From: Argentina anserina
Lineage: Eukaryota; Streptophyta; Magnoliopsida; Rosales; Rosaceae
Length of the DNA stretch: 64,000 nucleotides
Direction: 5' to 3'
NCBI RefSeq assembly: GCF_933775445.1
Contig: NC_065873.1
Location: forward strand, 29,202,001 to 29,266,000
The position numbers and the translations under genes are program-made. How positions within the stretch are numbered: position 1 is the stretch's first letter; each line of letters opens with the position of its first letter. The notes under the pieces were generated by a model. It searched no databases. It saw only the letters and a list, made by a program, of their open reading frames with translations, and was not told the origin of the DNA. Shown here one piece after another: positions 33,599 to 46,546 of this stretch.

Positions 33599-36500
33599 AA
33601 ATAGTACCATTTTGATTAGTGACAGTCTCATGAGTCGGCGGTTGCAAGGTCCGACTCGTAAGTAACATTTGAGTTGTTTATCCATTAGAAAAGAAAGTAT
33701 GTTGCGGAGACTAGCTTGAGAGGTATGTGTTTACAGTTTCCAAGCTTGTACAGATCGCATAGATCGAAGGTTGAGAGGGAATCTTGTACTGTATATGAAT
33801 TGTATGGCACCACGTATCCTTAATATTCCAAGCTTCCAGAAAGGGATCGATCTTAATCAAGGGAAAGCAATATTAACAATTAATTTAAGATTATCTGATC
33901 GCAACATTGATTGTGGATCGTTCAATTTCCTTTCTTCTTCCAACTACATTTGCCTTATGATTCTCATCTTTTCCCTTTGTCATCGACTATTTAAATATAG
34001 GGTTTGCTTGACAGAACCCGATGATCAGCATTAAACAAAAAGAGTGATGATAATACGAACTGTCGTTTACCCTGAAATGAGAATATATGATAGAGCAGTA
34101 AGGAAAAGTTATTGTAGTGGTGCCCAATTGAAAAATGAGATGCTCAAATCAGCATCATCTGAGCATTGATTCTCCAAGATTTCAAATTATAAACAACAAC
34201 AACAGCAGCATTTGCCAGAAACAGAATTCCTTTTTTATTTTTTACTGTTACATTTGTTAAAAAATAAATGATCATACCAGAAGGCAGCAGAAGCAGTCGG
34301 CCATGGCTCTTTAATGTTGATTGATTAAGCAAGATTGAGAGAGAGAAAATAAAGGTCATGGTCGGTTTGTAGGGATAAACAAATATATTCTGGTTCAGCT
34401 TTTTGCAAATAATTTGGGTCCCAAAACAAAATATTTTTGATCGTTTTGCATTTTTTTTTCCTGCGGAAGTGAGGAAACCCTCAATCTTGCTTTCCAAACT
34501 TTTGTTTGTTTCCTTCATTTCACTGAAAAGTTAATGTTCCCAAACTTATTGGTTTGTGCATCCATTTGTATATCTTGCTTCTTCTTTGCATGGTTCGATC
34601 TCTCCGGAAAAGTTCGAGTTGGGTTTCATATATACACCTCACTCACTTTCTGATAAATGTACCATCAGTTTCTCCTTTTTTGTTCCCCCATTTTCTTCTT
34701 TTGCAAGATTTCTTGCTCGAAAATCTTCTCTGCGTTTACGACGTTATTTTCGTGCTGCTAATCTGCCAGAAGATTCCACAGCCACTCTAACTCTTTGAGA
34801 TATATTCATATGAAAACATATAAGATCGAACTAGCTGCATGCATGTCTCCAACTGATAATTGTCAATCGCCAGAATATGCATTCGAGTAATTTTTGAATT
34901 TGGGAAATAGCCGAAATCATGATTGGCACCCATGCATGTGTTTCATATTTCTTAGGAAAGTGTTTGTCAAGTCACAGTTAACTTTACCTATTTATATATG
35001 TAAGCATGGTCTTGCTTCCTCCACAATTCAGAAAGCAAGTTAGCTACTGGGTTCCCGACATATGAGATCAAAGATCAAAGTGACTTAAAGTAAAAACTTG
35101 GAGGACGTAAAAAGTAAAGATTTCATTTACGTACATATACACAGTAGTGCTGTCGTTTCATCTTTCCCAATCAGCTCACCTACCTAGCTAGCTTAATAAA
35201 ACCATAGGGCTACTCTTACTTGTCCTAATGGCATTCCTCTACCTTAGCTCTGAAGTAGCTGCTCTGCTTACACTTTGAAATTAAACCTGCAGCGCGCTAG
35301 AAGAATCAAGATTTTCTAGCTGTTGAAAAACTAATTGCATTGGTAGCGATTATTATGAGAAACCTATTGATCGAACATCAGGATGGATCTGCACAAAAAA
35401 TAATTAAGTTCAAAGAAATCCACATATCAAGATGAGAATAATATTAATTAATTCTCAATATAAGAAAACAGATGAGATTCTTGAGAATAATATCATGGAC
35501 AATTAGTCAATCAAAACGGTCGACGGGATTAGTCATCTTCTAAGCTAGATTAATCAGGCACCGTGTTACATATATGTTAAAGCTCCACGACCAAAACAAG
35601 ACAAGAGAATCGATCAAATGCATGCACTTTGTCTACTTTAGGAATTGGCCACATATATATCTAGTTTAATTAATATTGTTAATGCATGGTACTTACTATT
35701 ATAATGTTCAGCATGTGACAATATATACTGTATTTGATCACGCGCAAGATTAACTTTCCTGTGTTTATCTACTTTTCTGAATTGTGAGGACATAATCTAA
35801 TCCTAACGATTCGATCTGCAGCACTGTAGATAAGCTATCGTAGTACATATATTACTTGCATTTGAGATCTTTTATCTATTATCTGTGTGATATTGCTGAT
35901 CCAATTGACAAAAGCGCTTTTGTACAATCAGTTTCCCTTTTACACACGATTAATTTGGTGAAAGAGATTAGAAGAGTGTTGAGTACTATTCCAAGGACTT
36001 TGGAATTTTTTCAGCTGCTTCTTGAAGGTGGTCGGCACAGTTGCCAAAAGTTGCGAAGAGCACTAACGAACAGCTAGAGGTGTTTCATTACAAGCAAAGG
36101 CATATGAACAGTCGAACACAAAGCTAGAGCATTCATATGCTCGATCGTTCGATCGGTGCTCTTATCTCATCATATCGTCATGATAATCAAAGAAATTAAA
36201 GAGGTGAAGCAACTTGCGTTTGGTACCAACAAATTCCAGAGTTTTGGACCCCGATGTCCATCCGAAAAGCGTACATAGCTCACTAAAGCATACTTGCCAC
36301 CGCCCCCTGCTAGCTACTTTTTTATCAGCTATGATAAGACATAAAATCTTCTATATAATACATATTCGGTTTCGTATGGAAAATGCACTAATATATTGTC
36401 ATTTATTTAAAATGTATGTACTAAAATACAAGAATAGTCGGCTGGACAAGCTTGTTGCCTGTATAGACTATAGTCCAACTCAAATCCATCCTAGAGAAAA

Positions 36501-37240
36501 CTACATGCTGAATTGCATGATTTTTTTTTTTTCATTTGGTGTGAGATCTGTAATATATCTTTGGAAAAGGAAAAAGAGTTCCAACAAAAACTGAAAAAAG
36601 AAATATCATGATCTTATTACTTTACCTTTCTGGCTTTCTCTGCTCCTCAATCCTCATTTACATGTTTCCATCCCATGCTTTCTGCTTCTCCTGGGCAACC
36701 ACCACGTGATAGGTCTCCGACTTAGCCAGGTCTTGATCAGAGGAGTTAGGACCATTTTCCCTCTTGATTTTTCCGGTCGAATATCGTAAGGGACCATCCG
36801 TTTACACGGCCCAGGACTCGGGTAAAGATATTTGGCCCACCCATTTACAGAGATGAATCGATGGTAAATGTGCGGTTCCACCAAACAAAATTTAGGTGAA
36901 CATAAATCAAATAGTATCAAAGTGGTTCGGGGGTCTCTAATTACAAACGGAAATAACTCCCAGATACATAGAGTACATTCAATGATACAACAACAACAGG
37001 CCTATATACAAAACTTTCAAGTCTTAAAACAACCACCTACACGCAGAGCTGAGGCTCACCGTAGCTTATAGCATATAAGGAAGCTATCGGAGAAGACGAA
37101 ACCCACTGCTGCATGCTGCTTCAAGATTATTAGACGGGAAGCGATAAATATGAAGCTAGCCGGACAATAACCAAAATATTCACCTTTCCTATTCACACCA
37201 AAAACAGCTTCCAAGGCGTCTTTGCCGAAGCTAAGTATGT
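33599..37240. other. Gene-free region upstream of the MAPK 3' end
   Basis: AT-rich DNA in which I can support no gene. Frames at 34144-34518 (-) and 36214-36594 (+) lack domain signals. The part next to 37240 should be the MAPK 3' UTR. Confidence 0.5.
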
Positions 37241-39025
37241 TTAGGAATACACTTCACCATTGCTTGTAACAGCTTCAGGATGGTATAGAAGCATTTCTCT
37301 CCACATCATCTCCCTTATCATCTCTTCTCCCAAGTCCTCGTCTATGTCAAGATCAATTGGTACCTCCGCCGGAGGGTTACCATTGGGATCATACAATTGA
37401 GACATGTAAGGGTGTTGGAGTGCTTCAGTCACACCGATCCTCTTTGATGGGTCGAAAACAAGCATCTTCTGCAGGAGATCGATAGCCAAAGGATCGGCAT
37501 CGGGGTAAAGACGAGAGAAGGGTGTCCTAGGAGAATATGGGAGTGACTTGATGTACTTCTTCGCCTTTGGATTGTCTATAAATTCAATATCCTCCTCCCT
37601 CTGGCTGCCAAGGATGTTAATTATAAGTTTAAGTTGGTTGAGACATTCTGTGCCAGGGAAGATAGGCTTCCGGCCAAGAAGCTCAGCAAAGATGCACCCA
37701 ACAGACCATACATCAATGGAAGTTCCATAGTTATCGCAGCACAGGAGGAGCTCTGGAGCCCTATACCAACGAGTGACAACATACTCGGTCATGAACTGGT
37801 CCTTCCCTTTGCTAGTACGTGCTAGCCCAAAATCACATATTTTCAGGTCACAGTTTGCGTTGATAAGAAGGTTGCCAGGCTTCAAATCACGATGGAGAAT
37901 GTTTGCAGAATGGAGATACTTTAGGCCTCGAAGCAGCTGAAAATAGCACCTCATTTAGTACAGGTGAAAAATGTGAATGCAAGAACAGAAGACAATCTAT
38001 CTAGTGGAGCTTTAGAAACCACTAAACTGGATATCAACCGCAGTTTAAGAATCAAGATCATGGCGGACAACTCTGATTCTATAGAAGGAAAGAAAATAAA
38101 TAACAAGAAGATTCTATATTAGGAAAGAAAGTAAACAACAACAAGAGATTTTATACTAAAAGTGGAACAAAAGGCAGAGCAAAACAAACACAGTAGATGC
38201 ACCATCCCACTTCCCTCTTAAGAACTTAAGAGTACCCCAATCAAACACTCAAAAACATGTCAGCAAATAAACTTCCTCCCTAGACTAATACATTAAACAG
38301 TTTCATTCTAAAGGACTGTTTCTGAACCATGTAAACAACCTAAATAATGGTTGATAATCACTGTGAAATAGTAAGCCCCCATTGAAGATCATGAATTTAA
38401 TAGCCTCACATGAAAATGTCATATGTAATTGCTTTAAAACTAATTCAGAGATGCATTGAAGATTCATGACCTAATTTAACTACAAAGCCATCATTGCTAG
38501 TTGCAATCAACAATACACATAACAGCTGAAGATTTCGTAACTTACCGAAAAATAGTAATAACTTCACTAATAACAATAACAGACGTTGATGATAAGTACC
38601 TGAAACAGGAAATACTGGCAATGATCATTCGAAAGCGGCTGAGAAGATTTAATGATCTGATGAAGATCCGTATCCATGAGCTCATACACCAAATACACAT
38701 CCTTGAAGCTGTTCCTCTGAATCGGCATCATCACATCTTTCAAAGCAATCACATTCTCATGCCTCAGATGCTGCAGCAGCTTCAATTCCCTCAATGTTCG
38801 CAAGGCATCGATCCGGTTCTCGAACGCATTGTTGATCTTCTTGATCGCGACTTTCTCGTTGGTCTCTCTGTTCACAGAAGAGCACACAATCCCGTAGGCT
38901 CCTCTCCCAATCGGCTTTATCGGCACGTATTTCGTGTCAATCTCAAACAGCGTCTGCCACATTGAGAAATAGTGCTTCCCTTCTGATCTCACCCCGTTTG
39001 GTGGCTCAACCGGAGTCGCCGCCAT
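37241..39025 (-). CDS. Group C mitogen-activated protein kinase (MPK7-like)
   Basis: A Ser/Thr kinase at the end of a MAPK cascade, activated by a MAPKK through Thr and Tyr phosphorylation. Two coding exons, 38600-39025 and 37241-37936, 373 aa, matching the two-exon structure of group C MAPKs. Glycine loop [17 protein letters not shown] lysine, catalytic [11 protein letters not shown] in CDFGLART, activation motif TEY in [12 protein letters not shown], and the common-docking region LDIDED near the C terminus. The N-terminal [22 protein letters not shown] is the MPK1/2/7/14 signature. ATG chosen at 39025 because the open frame upstream has no other ATG. A leader intron (about 39,092-39,163) is suggested by AAG|GTAATC and GAGCAG acceptor. 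Confidence 0.95.
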
Positions 39026-39714
39026 TTTCCTCAAATTCCGCACCCCGAAAACTAACTAACTAATTCCTGTTCATCATTCTTTCACCTGCTCCCCACAAAT
39101 CACAATCAATCAAAATTGAGAACGAAAACTGATTTCAATTTTACAAAATAACCCAAAGATTACCTTCTTTTCTTTTCGCTCGCGTTCTCCCGTCAAACCG
39201 ATACTCAGTCGAATCGATTACCCAGCCCCTAATTTCAAACCAATTTCGCGCCAGAATTGTCGCCGGAGGAGCTCTATCGAATTATGATTGGAATAACAAA
39301 GCTTGGGATCGAGTTGTGAAATATAGAGAAGCGTTTGAGATTCGTTATCTCGTCGCGATCAGAACCCAGAGAGGCGAGGAAGCTACTGAGACAAAAATTA
39401 TGCGGATTTTTGTTTGTTTTCCTACCCTCATTATTATTTTTTTAATTTATTTTTAATTTCTCCAATTTGACGATGGATCTCACCGGATTTCGCTCTGGTT
39501 TAACGCGACTATTTTTAATCACCGGCGGGACCCAGCCCCAGAAAAACGACCCTACTCAATGCGTCGTTTCTTTAGTGACACCGTGACCCGTGACGTTTAA
39601 AACGTGGCGCAAAGTAGTTTCTGTTTACACTTGGCACTCTGAAAGGAGAAACCTGAGAATCTCGGAAGTGGAGAAATCTGCAAATAGAAAATTCGTCTGA
39701 TCGGAAGAGTAACG
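39026..39714. promoter_or_regulatory. Short divergent promoter, MAPK and AP-4 mu genes
   Basis: Two divergent genes start 689 bp apart; after subtracting the MAPK leader, only about 250-300 bp remain as shared promoter. It contains GACGTTTAAAACGT and TGACACCGTGACCCGTGACG near 39,575-39,605, ACGT-type motifs, but no clear TATA box. Confidence 0.5.
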
Positions 39715-42700
39715 ATGATTTCTCACTTCTTTGTTCTATCGCAGAGAGGGGATAGTATCGTCTTCCGCGACTGTTAGTCCTTCTCTCACTCTTTTTTCCT
39801 ATATTGGAGCTGATTTGAAGTTTTAGGGTTTTTTTGATAATGTGTGTTGAATTAATGTAGATCGCGGTGAAGTAGCCAAGGGGAGTGCGGAGGTTTTCTT
39901 CCGGAAGGTGAAGTTTTGGAAGGAGGATGGAGAGGGGGACGCGCCACCTGTCTTTGTAGGTATTTTCTCTGTTGATTAATTAGTTCGTATCGATCAGATG
40001 TACTGATGATTTAGTTACGGATGTAAATCGTTGTAGTTTAGTGTTTATGCTAATGGTTTTTGGTGGGGAAGGATGTGGGTGGTGTGCACTACTTTCACGT
40101 GAAGGAGGCTGGATTGTTCTTTGTTGCGACGACGAGAGGGAATGTGTCGCCTTCTCTGGTCCTGGAGCTTTTGAGGAGGACTGCGCGAGTCATTAAAGAT
40201 TACCTTGGTGTTCTTAGCGAAGAATTGTTGCGGAAAAACTTTGTGCTTGTGTATGAGTTGCTGGACCAAGTAATTGTAAGTGTAATGGAGAAATGCAGCA
40301 GTGTCTACATGCAGCTACATGTTACCACTGTGACTCGCTAATCTAGCTGGTTAATTATTAACGGGTTTATCATGTGTGGCAGGATTTTGGTTATGTGCAA
40401 ACAACTTCGACTGAGGTTTTGAAGTCGTACGTGTTCAATGAGCCAATTCCCGTTGATGCTGAACATTTAAAACCCCTTGGTCCTGCTGCGATTTTTATGG
40501 TAGTGTCTTTCAGGATTCAGTTCATTTATTAGCACAGTTTTCTTGGTCATTTCTATATTTTTTGTATGTGTGGATTAATTGCCTTGTCGAACTTGCATGT
40601 CTGCATTAGGCGAAAAGAATGCCTGTAACAACGATTGCAAAATCTGTTCTAGCAAATGAACGTGGTGGTAGGAAGAGAGAGGAAATTTTTGTGGACATAA
40701 TTGAGAATCTGAGTGTCACGTTCAGTTCCAGTGTAAGTACCACTTGTGCATAATTTTATTTCTCCTCTTTGTTTGAATACTAGTACACATTGTTTCTAAG
40801 AGCTAGCTAGGACACCTTTTGAATGCTGTTGATTTTCTGTCACATGATAACTTTATCTTTTTTGAACCTTATTTCATAATTAATGCACGCACTCGATCAG
40901 AATTTAAAAGCAGTTATATTCGCTATGTTGTTCATCAGGGGTATATACTGACTTCCGAAATTGATGGTACCATTCAATTGAAGAGTTATCTGACAGGCAA
41001 TCCAGACATCCGACTTGCTCTTAATGAGGAAGTGAGCATAGGAAGAGATGGAGGTTCAACTTGTGGTAAATCTGCGCATTAGATACTGCTTTTAGGATGT
41101 TCATAACCTTTCATTCTTATCATTCTTTTCAGAGTTTCCTGTTTTTGGTCTAACATGTGTGGATTAGAGATGATAGAACTGCTTAACACAAATCACCTAC
41201 AGTGAAAACCAGAAAAAGTTTATCAACGTTTTCTAAACATATGAAAAAGATAGAAAATATACTAAAGCATAGCATGGACAGAGCTCGTCCCCATGACCCC
41301 AACAAGAAATATGCCTTAGTTTCACTATAATCTTCTTTAGCTGTTTTCTCTTATTATTGTTACGTGATTTTGGAGTGTCATATGTGGTTGATCCCCGTCT
41401 TTTCTTTCCTCTTTGTTCGGAAGGATATACTTTTAGCAGCACTGCCACATAATATCATTATGCTGCCTTTTTCAACAGATTATGGTAGTTCGTTTGGATC
41501 AGGACCTGTTGTACTTGATGATTGTAACTTCCATGAATCTGTACGCCTTGGTAATTTTGACGTGGACAGAACATTAACACTGGTGAGTTGGATTGAGAGG
41601 CAATGAAGTTGATAATCATATGCATTACTGCTGGAAGGTGGAGTCACTATATATATGTTTGATAATCTTGAAATCAATACTTTATACCTTTTTCTATGTA
41701 GGGTTCAACAGTTGGTGAATTTCCTGTCATGAATTACCGCATAACACAGGAATTTAAGCCTCCCTTTCGTATTAATGTGTTAATTGAAGAATCAGGGCCC
41801 CTTAAGGTGACTATATTACATACTCCTGTCTTTAAAATATTAATTAACATCCGGCTCATCTAACAGCTTGGTTGTTAAACTATTTTAGGCTGAAGTGACT
41901 ATTAAAGTGCATGCTGAATTCCCATCGAGCATCATCGCAGATAAAATTATGGTACAGTTACCAGTGCCACCATATACAACTAGGTAAATTGGTTTCCTCT
42001 GCTTTTGAAAGATTTGAAACGTGTTCATACTTCATACTGTACAGGAATAGATTAAGTAGATAGGTTTCTTCTACGTACGTAGCAGAATGTGCTTTATGTT
42101 TCAATTTTCTTTCATTTGACCTAAAAGAATAAAGGTTTCTTGGTAATCTCTATCAGGTAGGCACATTGCTCGTAGTGATTCCAGTACGCTTGGCCTTTAT
42201 CAACTCATCATTTTTGTCCTAATTAGTGATTGCTGTGAAATAACTTCAGGGTTAGTTCTGAGTTGGAACCTGGAACAGTTGGAAACACAACTGACTTCAA
42301 GGAAGCAAACAAGAGAATTGAATGGGGTTTAAAGAAGGTATGGATTTCTAGAAATTTACGTATACTGTATATTATAACTTCTATTAAGAGTTACGATGAA
42401 GCTTTAGTACATTAATCTCTGAATAATACCAGCATTCTCCCTTCCCCTGTCTCATATTTTTAGTTTTAGTATACATCTTCTTTACTATCCAAGATTAGTG
42501 ACACATACATTACAATTGTAGATTGTTGGTGGATCTGAACATACTTTACATGCGAAACTGACATTTGCACAGAAATTACATGGTAAACTACTGTTTTCAG
42601 CCAGCAATAAGCTGTTTTCATTATATTTTTAAGTTTTATTGGTACAATATCTTTATGCAATTAATTAGTAAGAAAGACATAATTTGGTGAGTAAATGACA

Positions 42701-43688
42701 CTTTGCTATGCTCATGTGTTGCGAATGTAGGTAATATTACCAAGGAAGCTGGACCTGTAAGCATGACTTTCACAATACCCATGTACAATGCTTCAAGGCT
42801 TCAGGTAAGATTGGTTCTGAACCTTGCAAAGATCTAAATTCCACTTATTGGCTTATTGCGTTGCACTTATAATAATAGCTTGAAACATCTTGAATGGTAG
42901 CCTCATTTCAGTTATTTGGAAGGCTCTAGATTCACTTGCCTTGGATTGATGACTTTTATGCAAGGTTCGAAAAAACGCTAGGCGGCTAGGCCGCCGCCTA
43001 AACAGTGCATATGCGGGTTTTGAATTATGAAATATTTATTTATTTTTATACATGTATTTAATACTATTTATATGATTTAAATATATAATAAGTAAAAAAG
43101 TGCTCAATATTAATGTTTAAAAATCAAAATAGTCTCAACTTATCCAAAGTTCATACCATAATATTAGAAATTTAGAACAAAAGGTAAATATTTTTTTACA
43201 ATCACAAATGACATAACCCCAAATCCAAAAAAAAAAATTAAAAGTCAAACCGCCTAGACCCGCCTAATCACCAAACCGCCACGGATAACCGAATAGCCTA
43301 AAAACGCAACAGTGACACGCCGCCTAGCACCTAGGCACCGCCTAGATGGCATAGGCGGCCGTTTTTTAGAACAATGCTTTTAGGGAATAATCACCCGAGA
43401 GCTTGTTTGTTTTTATGAACGTGTACATGAAAAATGATTTGCCAAAATAGCTAACTAGAGGAGTTTATCTTGAATCAAACTGACAACATGTATCAGAATT
43501 ACAAACTGGCATGTCAAAGATAAAATAATTTACAATTATGCGCTTTCAAGGGGGTTAATATGCTCTTTTCTCCATTTGCTTTGGTGCAGGTAAAATACTT
43601 GCATATATCAAAGAAGTCGAAGAACTACAATCCATATAGCTGGGTGAGATACATCACGCAGTCAAATTCCTATGTTGGCCGGTTATAA
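39715..43688 (+). CDS. AP4M: AP-4 adaptor complex subunit mu
   Basis: Medium subunit of the AP-4 adaptor complex, which recognises tyrosine-type sorting signals at the trans-Golgi network, including those of vacuolar sorting receptors. Thirteen exons: 39715-39772, 39861-39955, 40072-40275, 40383-40499, 40610-40732, 40939-41065, 41479-41582, 41702-41806, 41889-41983, 42250-42337, 42522-42582, 42731-42804, 43590-43688; 449 aa, all in frame. N-terminal longin-like part: MISHFFVLSQRGDSIVFRDY, VLVYELLDQVIDFGYVQTTS. The mu homology domain starts near KREEIFVDIIENLSVTFSS and runs through GEFPVMNYRITQEF to the C terminus KYLHISKKSKNYNPYSWVRY. Intron 12 contains a MITE-like insertion (42965-43372). 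Confidence 0.95.
42965..43372. mobile_element. MITE-like foldback with CTAGGCGG repeats in AP-4 mu intron 12
   Basis: The ends are inverted: GTTCGAAAAAACG at the left and, in reverse complement at the right, GTTCTAAAAAACG. Both ends carry multiple CTAGGCGG/CCGCCTAG blocks, while the centre is AT-rich. Flanking ATGC occurs on both sides but is too short to call a target-site duplication. Confidence 0.65.
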
Positions 43689-45232
43689 TCTTCTTTCTTG
43701 TTCTCTTCTTTTATTGCTTTTATGACCATATACCACAGATTAACCCAATATTGATGTAGTTAAGCAAAACGATACTCTCGTTGTCTTTGTACTTTCATAT
43801 TTGACTCACTAAGCATACTTTCTGCAATTTGATAGAACTTGAAAAATCCTTTAACATCTACAGTTGCCTTCTGTATTTGATTTGGATTTTCTTGCCCATT
43901 AGCCAAGTATAGCCTCTTTGGCAGTAAATGCTTTGGCCACTTAATTAAAGTACCATGCTTTGGCAGTAGTAAACTGATTACTTTGTGTTTGTGAGTACCA
44001 TGCTTTGGCTGTAGTAAACTGATTACTTTGTGTTTGTGAGATGGCATTACCCCGTCTTTCTATGGAAAGATTTGAGTCACATTTGACAGTATCCAACTAT
44101 CTAATTATTTTGAAAATGTGTCATGTGGAGTTCTTCTTTCTGTAGTTTTGTGCTGGAGATTAGGGTATATATACTATCAACTTTGATGGCTCCGAGGGGA
44201 CTAGATTCCGTTTCAATCCTGAATGTAATTAGTTGAGATGAGGAATGGATTGGTCTCGTCTCATATTTCTTTAGCTTATCTTGGGATGCCCTTAATAGAA
44301 AGTGCCAATTACAAATGGCTAATCCTAATGAAAGTAAAGATTCAGCTGATCTAGACTGAGATATCCATGGAAAGTTTTTGCCGCCCTTGAATTCAAAGGC
44401 TTGATCATCTTTGACATGATCAATTTTCTACCCGTATATATATAACTTTAGGAATTGGATGCTAGTTCCATTACTCCCCCTTTTGTTTTTTTCCTGTCTC
44501 AGATCTTTAGCTTTTCCTTTCCCTAGTGATGAATACTAGTTATGTAGCTTTATTTTAATTTGACTAATTATTATCAACGGCAGGAATCAATGTCTTAATC
44601 ATTTCAAAAGCAAAAGGTTTACTGGAGCTGGAATGATGGACTAAATCTGAACCATATATAATACATTGAGGGGTTGGAATAAAACTAGCCGCAGTTAAAT
44701 ACTCTCAAGTTGTTACCTATAAAAGATTAAAAGCAATCATCGAAAAATCGAGTAATTACTTTTATCAGAGCAGCCTGGGATGGATTACAATTCAATGCAG
44801 CAGAATTGAAATATCTCGAACGCCATGCTGATGATGATTCCAAGCATAAAGAGGATTCAGTTTGACATGGGATGGATTAGTGTATTATACACATGGAACC
44901 TGTAATCTTTGGGTTGGCAACAAGGTTCTTATATATAGATTATATTTATAATTAGGCTTCTGCAGCTGGACTACTGATACATCACGGTTTTACAAAAGCA
45001 TTTAATTATGTCATATCAGAGTGGAGGAGAATTCTGATGCATTTGGAGAATGAGAATCTCTGTATAATCATCATCGGGAATTTGTTACATTGCAAAGACA
45101 GGAAATGGGGACGCTACTTTCTTTCCCGAGGATTTTGTTGGGTCCGGTTAACAATGAAATGATTCTCTTTTTCCATTCATGAGTGGAGCAGACACTGTTT
45201 GAAGAACTCGTAATAGAAGGAAAACGTTCAAT
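43689..45232. other. Intergenic region downstream of AP-4 mu
   Basis: Begins with the AP-4 mu 3' UTR. Apart from a 45-bp tandem duplication (43949-44038) I see no gene or repeat boundary. Confidence 0.5.
43949..44038. repeat. Tandem duplication, 45 bp x 2
   Basis: The units 43949-43993 and 43994-44038 start AGTACCATGCTTTGGC and end TTTGTGTTTGTG, with one mismatch (A versus T at unit position 17). No filler lies between them. Near identity points to a recent event. Confidence 0.9.
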
Positions 45233-45284
45233 ACTCCACATAGATTTGACATATTTTCTCAAAAAAAAAAAACTCCACGTAGAT
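45233..45284. repeat. Micro-insertion: 26 nt with A-run between 13-bp direct repeats
   Basis: ACTCCACATAGAT at 45233-45245 and ACTCCACGTAGAT at 45272-45284 (one mismatch) flank a filler starting TTGACATATTTTCTC and ending in eleven A residues that abut the right repeat. Confidence 0.75.
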
Positions 45285-45294
45285 ATTAGCCAAG

Positions 45295-46093
45295 TGTTAC
45301 ACCCTTGAATATACCATAGGCTTATTAGCCTCGCTAGCAGTCAAATTAGCCTCGTTAGGCAACAAGAGCCAGGGTGATTAGTTTCACCTAGAGAGACAAG
45401 ATGCGGAGAAGTTAGTCTCGCTGAACATACAGACAAGGGAAGCAGTAGTAGGGATATTAGCTTTGCTACAATAGCCAAGTAAGCACGGAGTCATGTGCCA
45501 AGTAATGCAATAGGTTGCATAGATATTAGCCTCGATAAATGCATGCATATTAGCCTCACTAAGCGATGACACCTATGCGACAATTATATGTGGAACATGA
45601 TGCATGGAAGTTACAAAGTAAGTGGGTAGTTATCTATGCCTGCATACATGGGTAGTTACCAAGTAGTTGGTAGTTATTCACGTAGGATAAGGTCAGGTGG
45701 TTACTTTAAGTTGGAGTTGTCAACTTACATAATATACTGCTGCTTAAAAAGTAGTACATGTTTGAGATCCAAACTTAAGTAGTTTGTTCGGAGTTACTGT
45801 GGGTCTCAAACACATTTCCGTATGTAAATTTGTCTATGAATGAATGAGAGGTTGGGCATTGCCCGTAAATGTGTGTGTTGTTTATCATTGCACTAGAATA
45901 GCTTCGACTTCCACTTGAGTGATTGAGAGATTAAATACTTGAGTGTCTATACACCTTACTCTGAGAGTGTTAGGTTAGGCTGGCTTTGCTAGAGACCTAT
46001 AGCGAGGCCCCATCACGGGTCCTTGAGTGTGCACACTCAACACTTAGTCAAAAACAAGATAAAAACTCCACTGTGCTAAATAGGACCGTGACA
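45295..46093. mobile_element. Solo LTR of a retrotransposon, 799 bp
   Basis: CCAAG occurs directly before (45290-45294) and directly after (46094-46098). The element begins TGTTACACCC and ends ACCGTGACA, so it has TG...CA termini with inverted TGT(T/C)AC ends. A TATA-like TAATATACTGC near 45,730 and an AATGAATGAG stretch near 45,840 fit promoter and polyadenylation parts of an LTR. No second LTR, primer-binding site or coding region is adjacent, so it is a solo LTR left by unequal recombination. Confidence 0.8.
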
Positions 46094-46546
46094 CCAAGGA
46101 AGGTGGAACACTCCACATACATAGGTGCATGATCGAGCAAGTGATGTAAGTACGTAGCATTGATCATTGAAAGTTCGGATATGAGAGCTTCACACGTTCA
46201 ACTAATCAAATTAATGACTCGCATTTTTCTTGTGTTCTGTCATACTCATTAAAGACATGGGGTAACCCAACTGCCCAAGTTGAATGAATGACAACCTAGC
46301 TGGTAGCTGATGATGCATGCAAGCCCCGGCCCCCAACCTCCAAACAGGAAGCACAAGGCTAGGCTTGTCTATCGCTAAGCTAAATCCAGCACTAACTTCT
46401 TCCTCTTCTGAGATTCTCTGTACCTTTAGCCTCTTCTTCTGTTTTATCTCCACGTTTAAAAATTTATCATGGAGGCTTGTCCCCCGGAAAGTTACCATTC
46501 ATACTTCGATACTATACGTATTCCAAATTGTTTTTATACTTTCATA

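Noticed and set aside
36880..36950. AGTATCAAAGTGGTTCGGGGG as a retrotransposon primer-binding site
   Set aside because: Only a loose match to the initiator-Met tRNA complement, with no LTR end or internal coding region next to it.
29806..37240. A long non-coding RNA or microRNA gene in the gene-free interval
   Set aside because: No known plant microRNA sequence was recognised by eye and no hairpin of convincing length was seen; the interval may still hold one.
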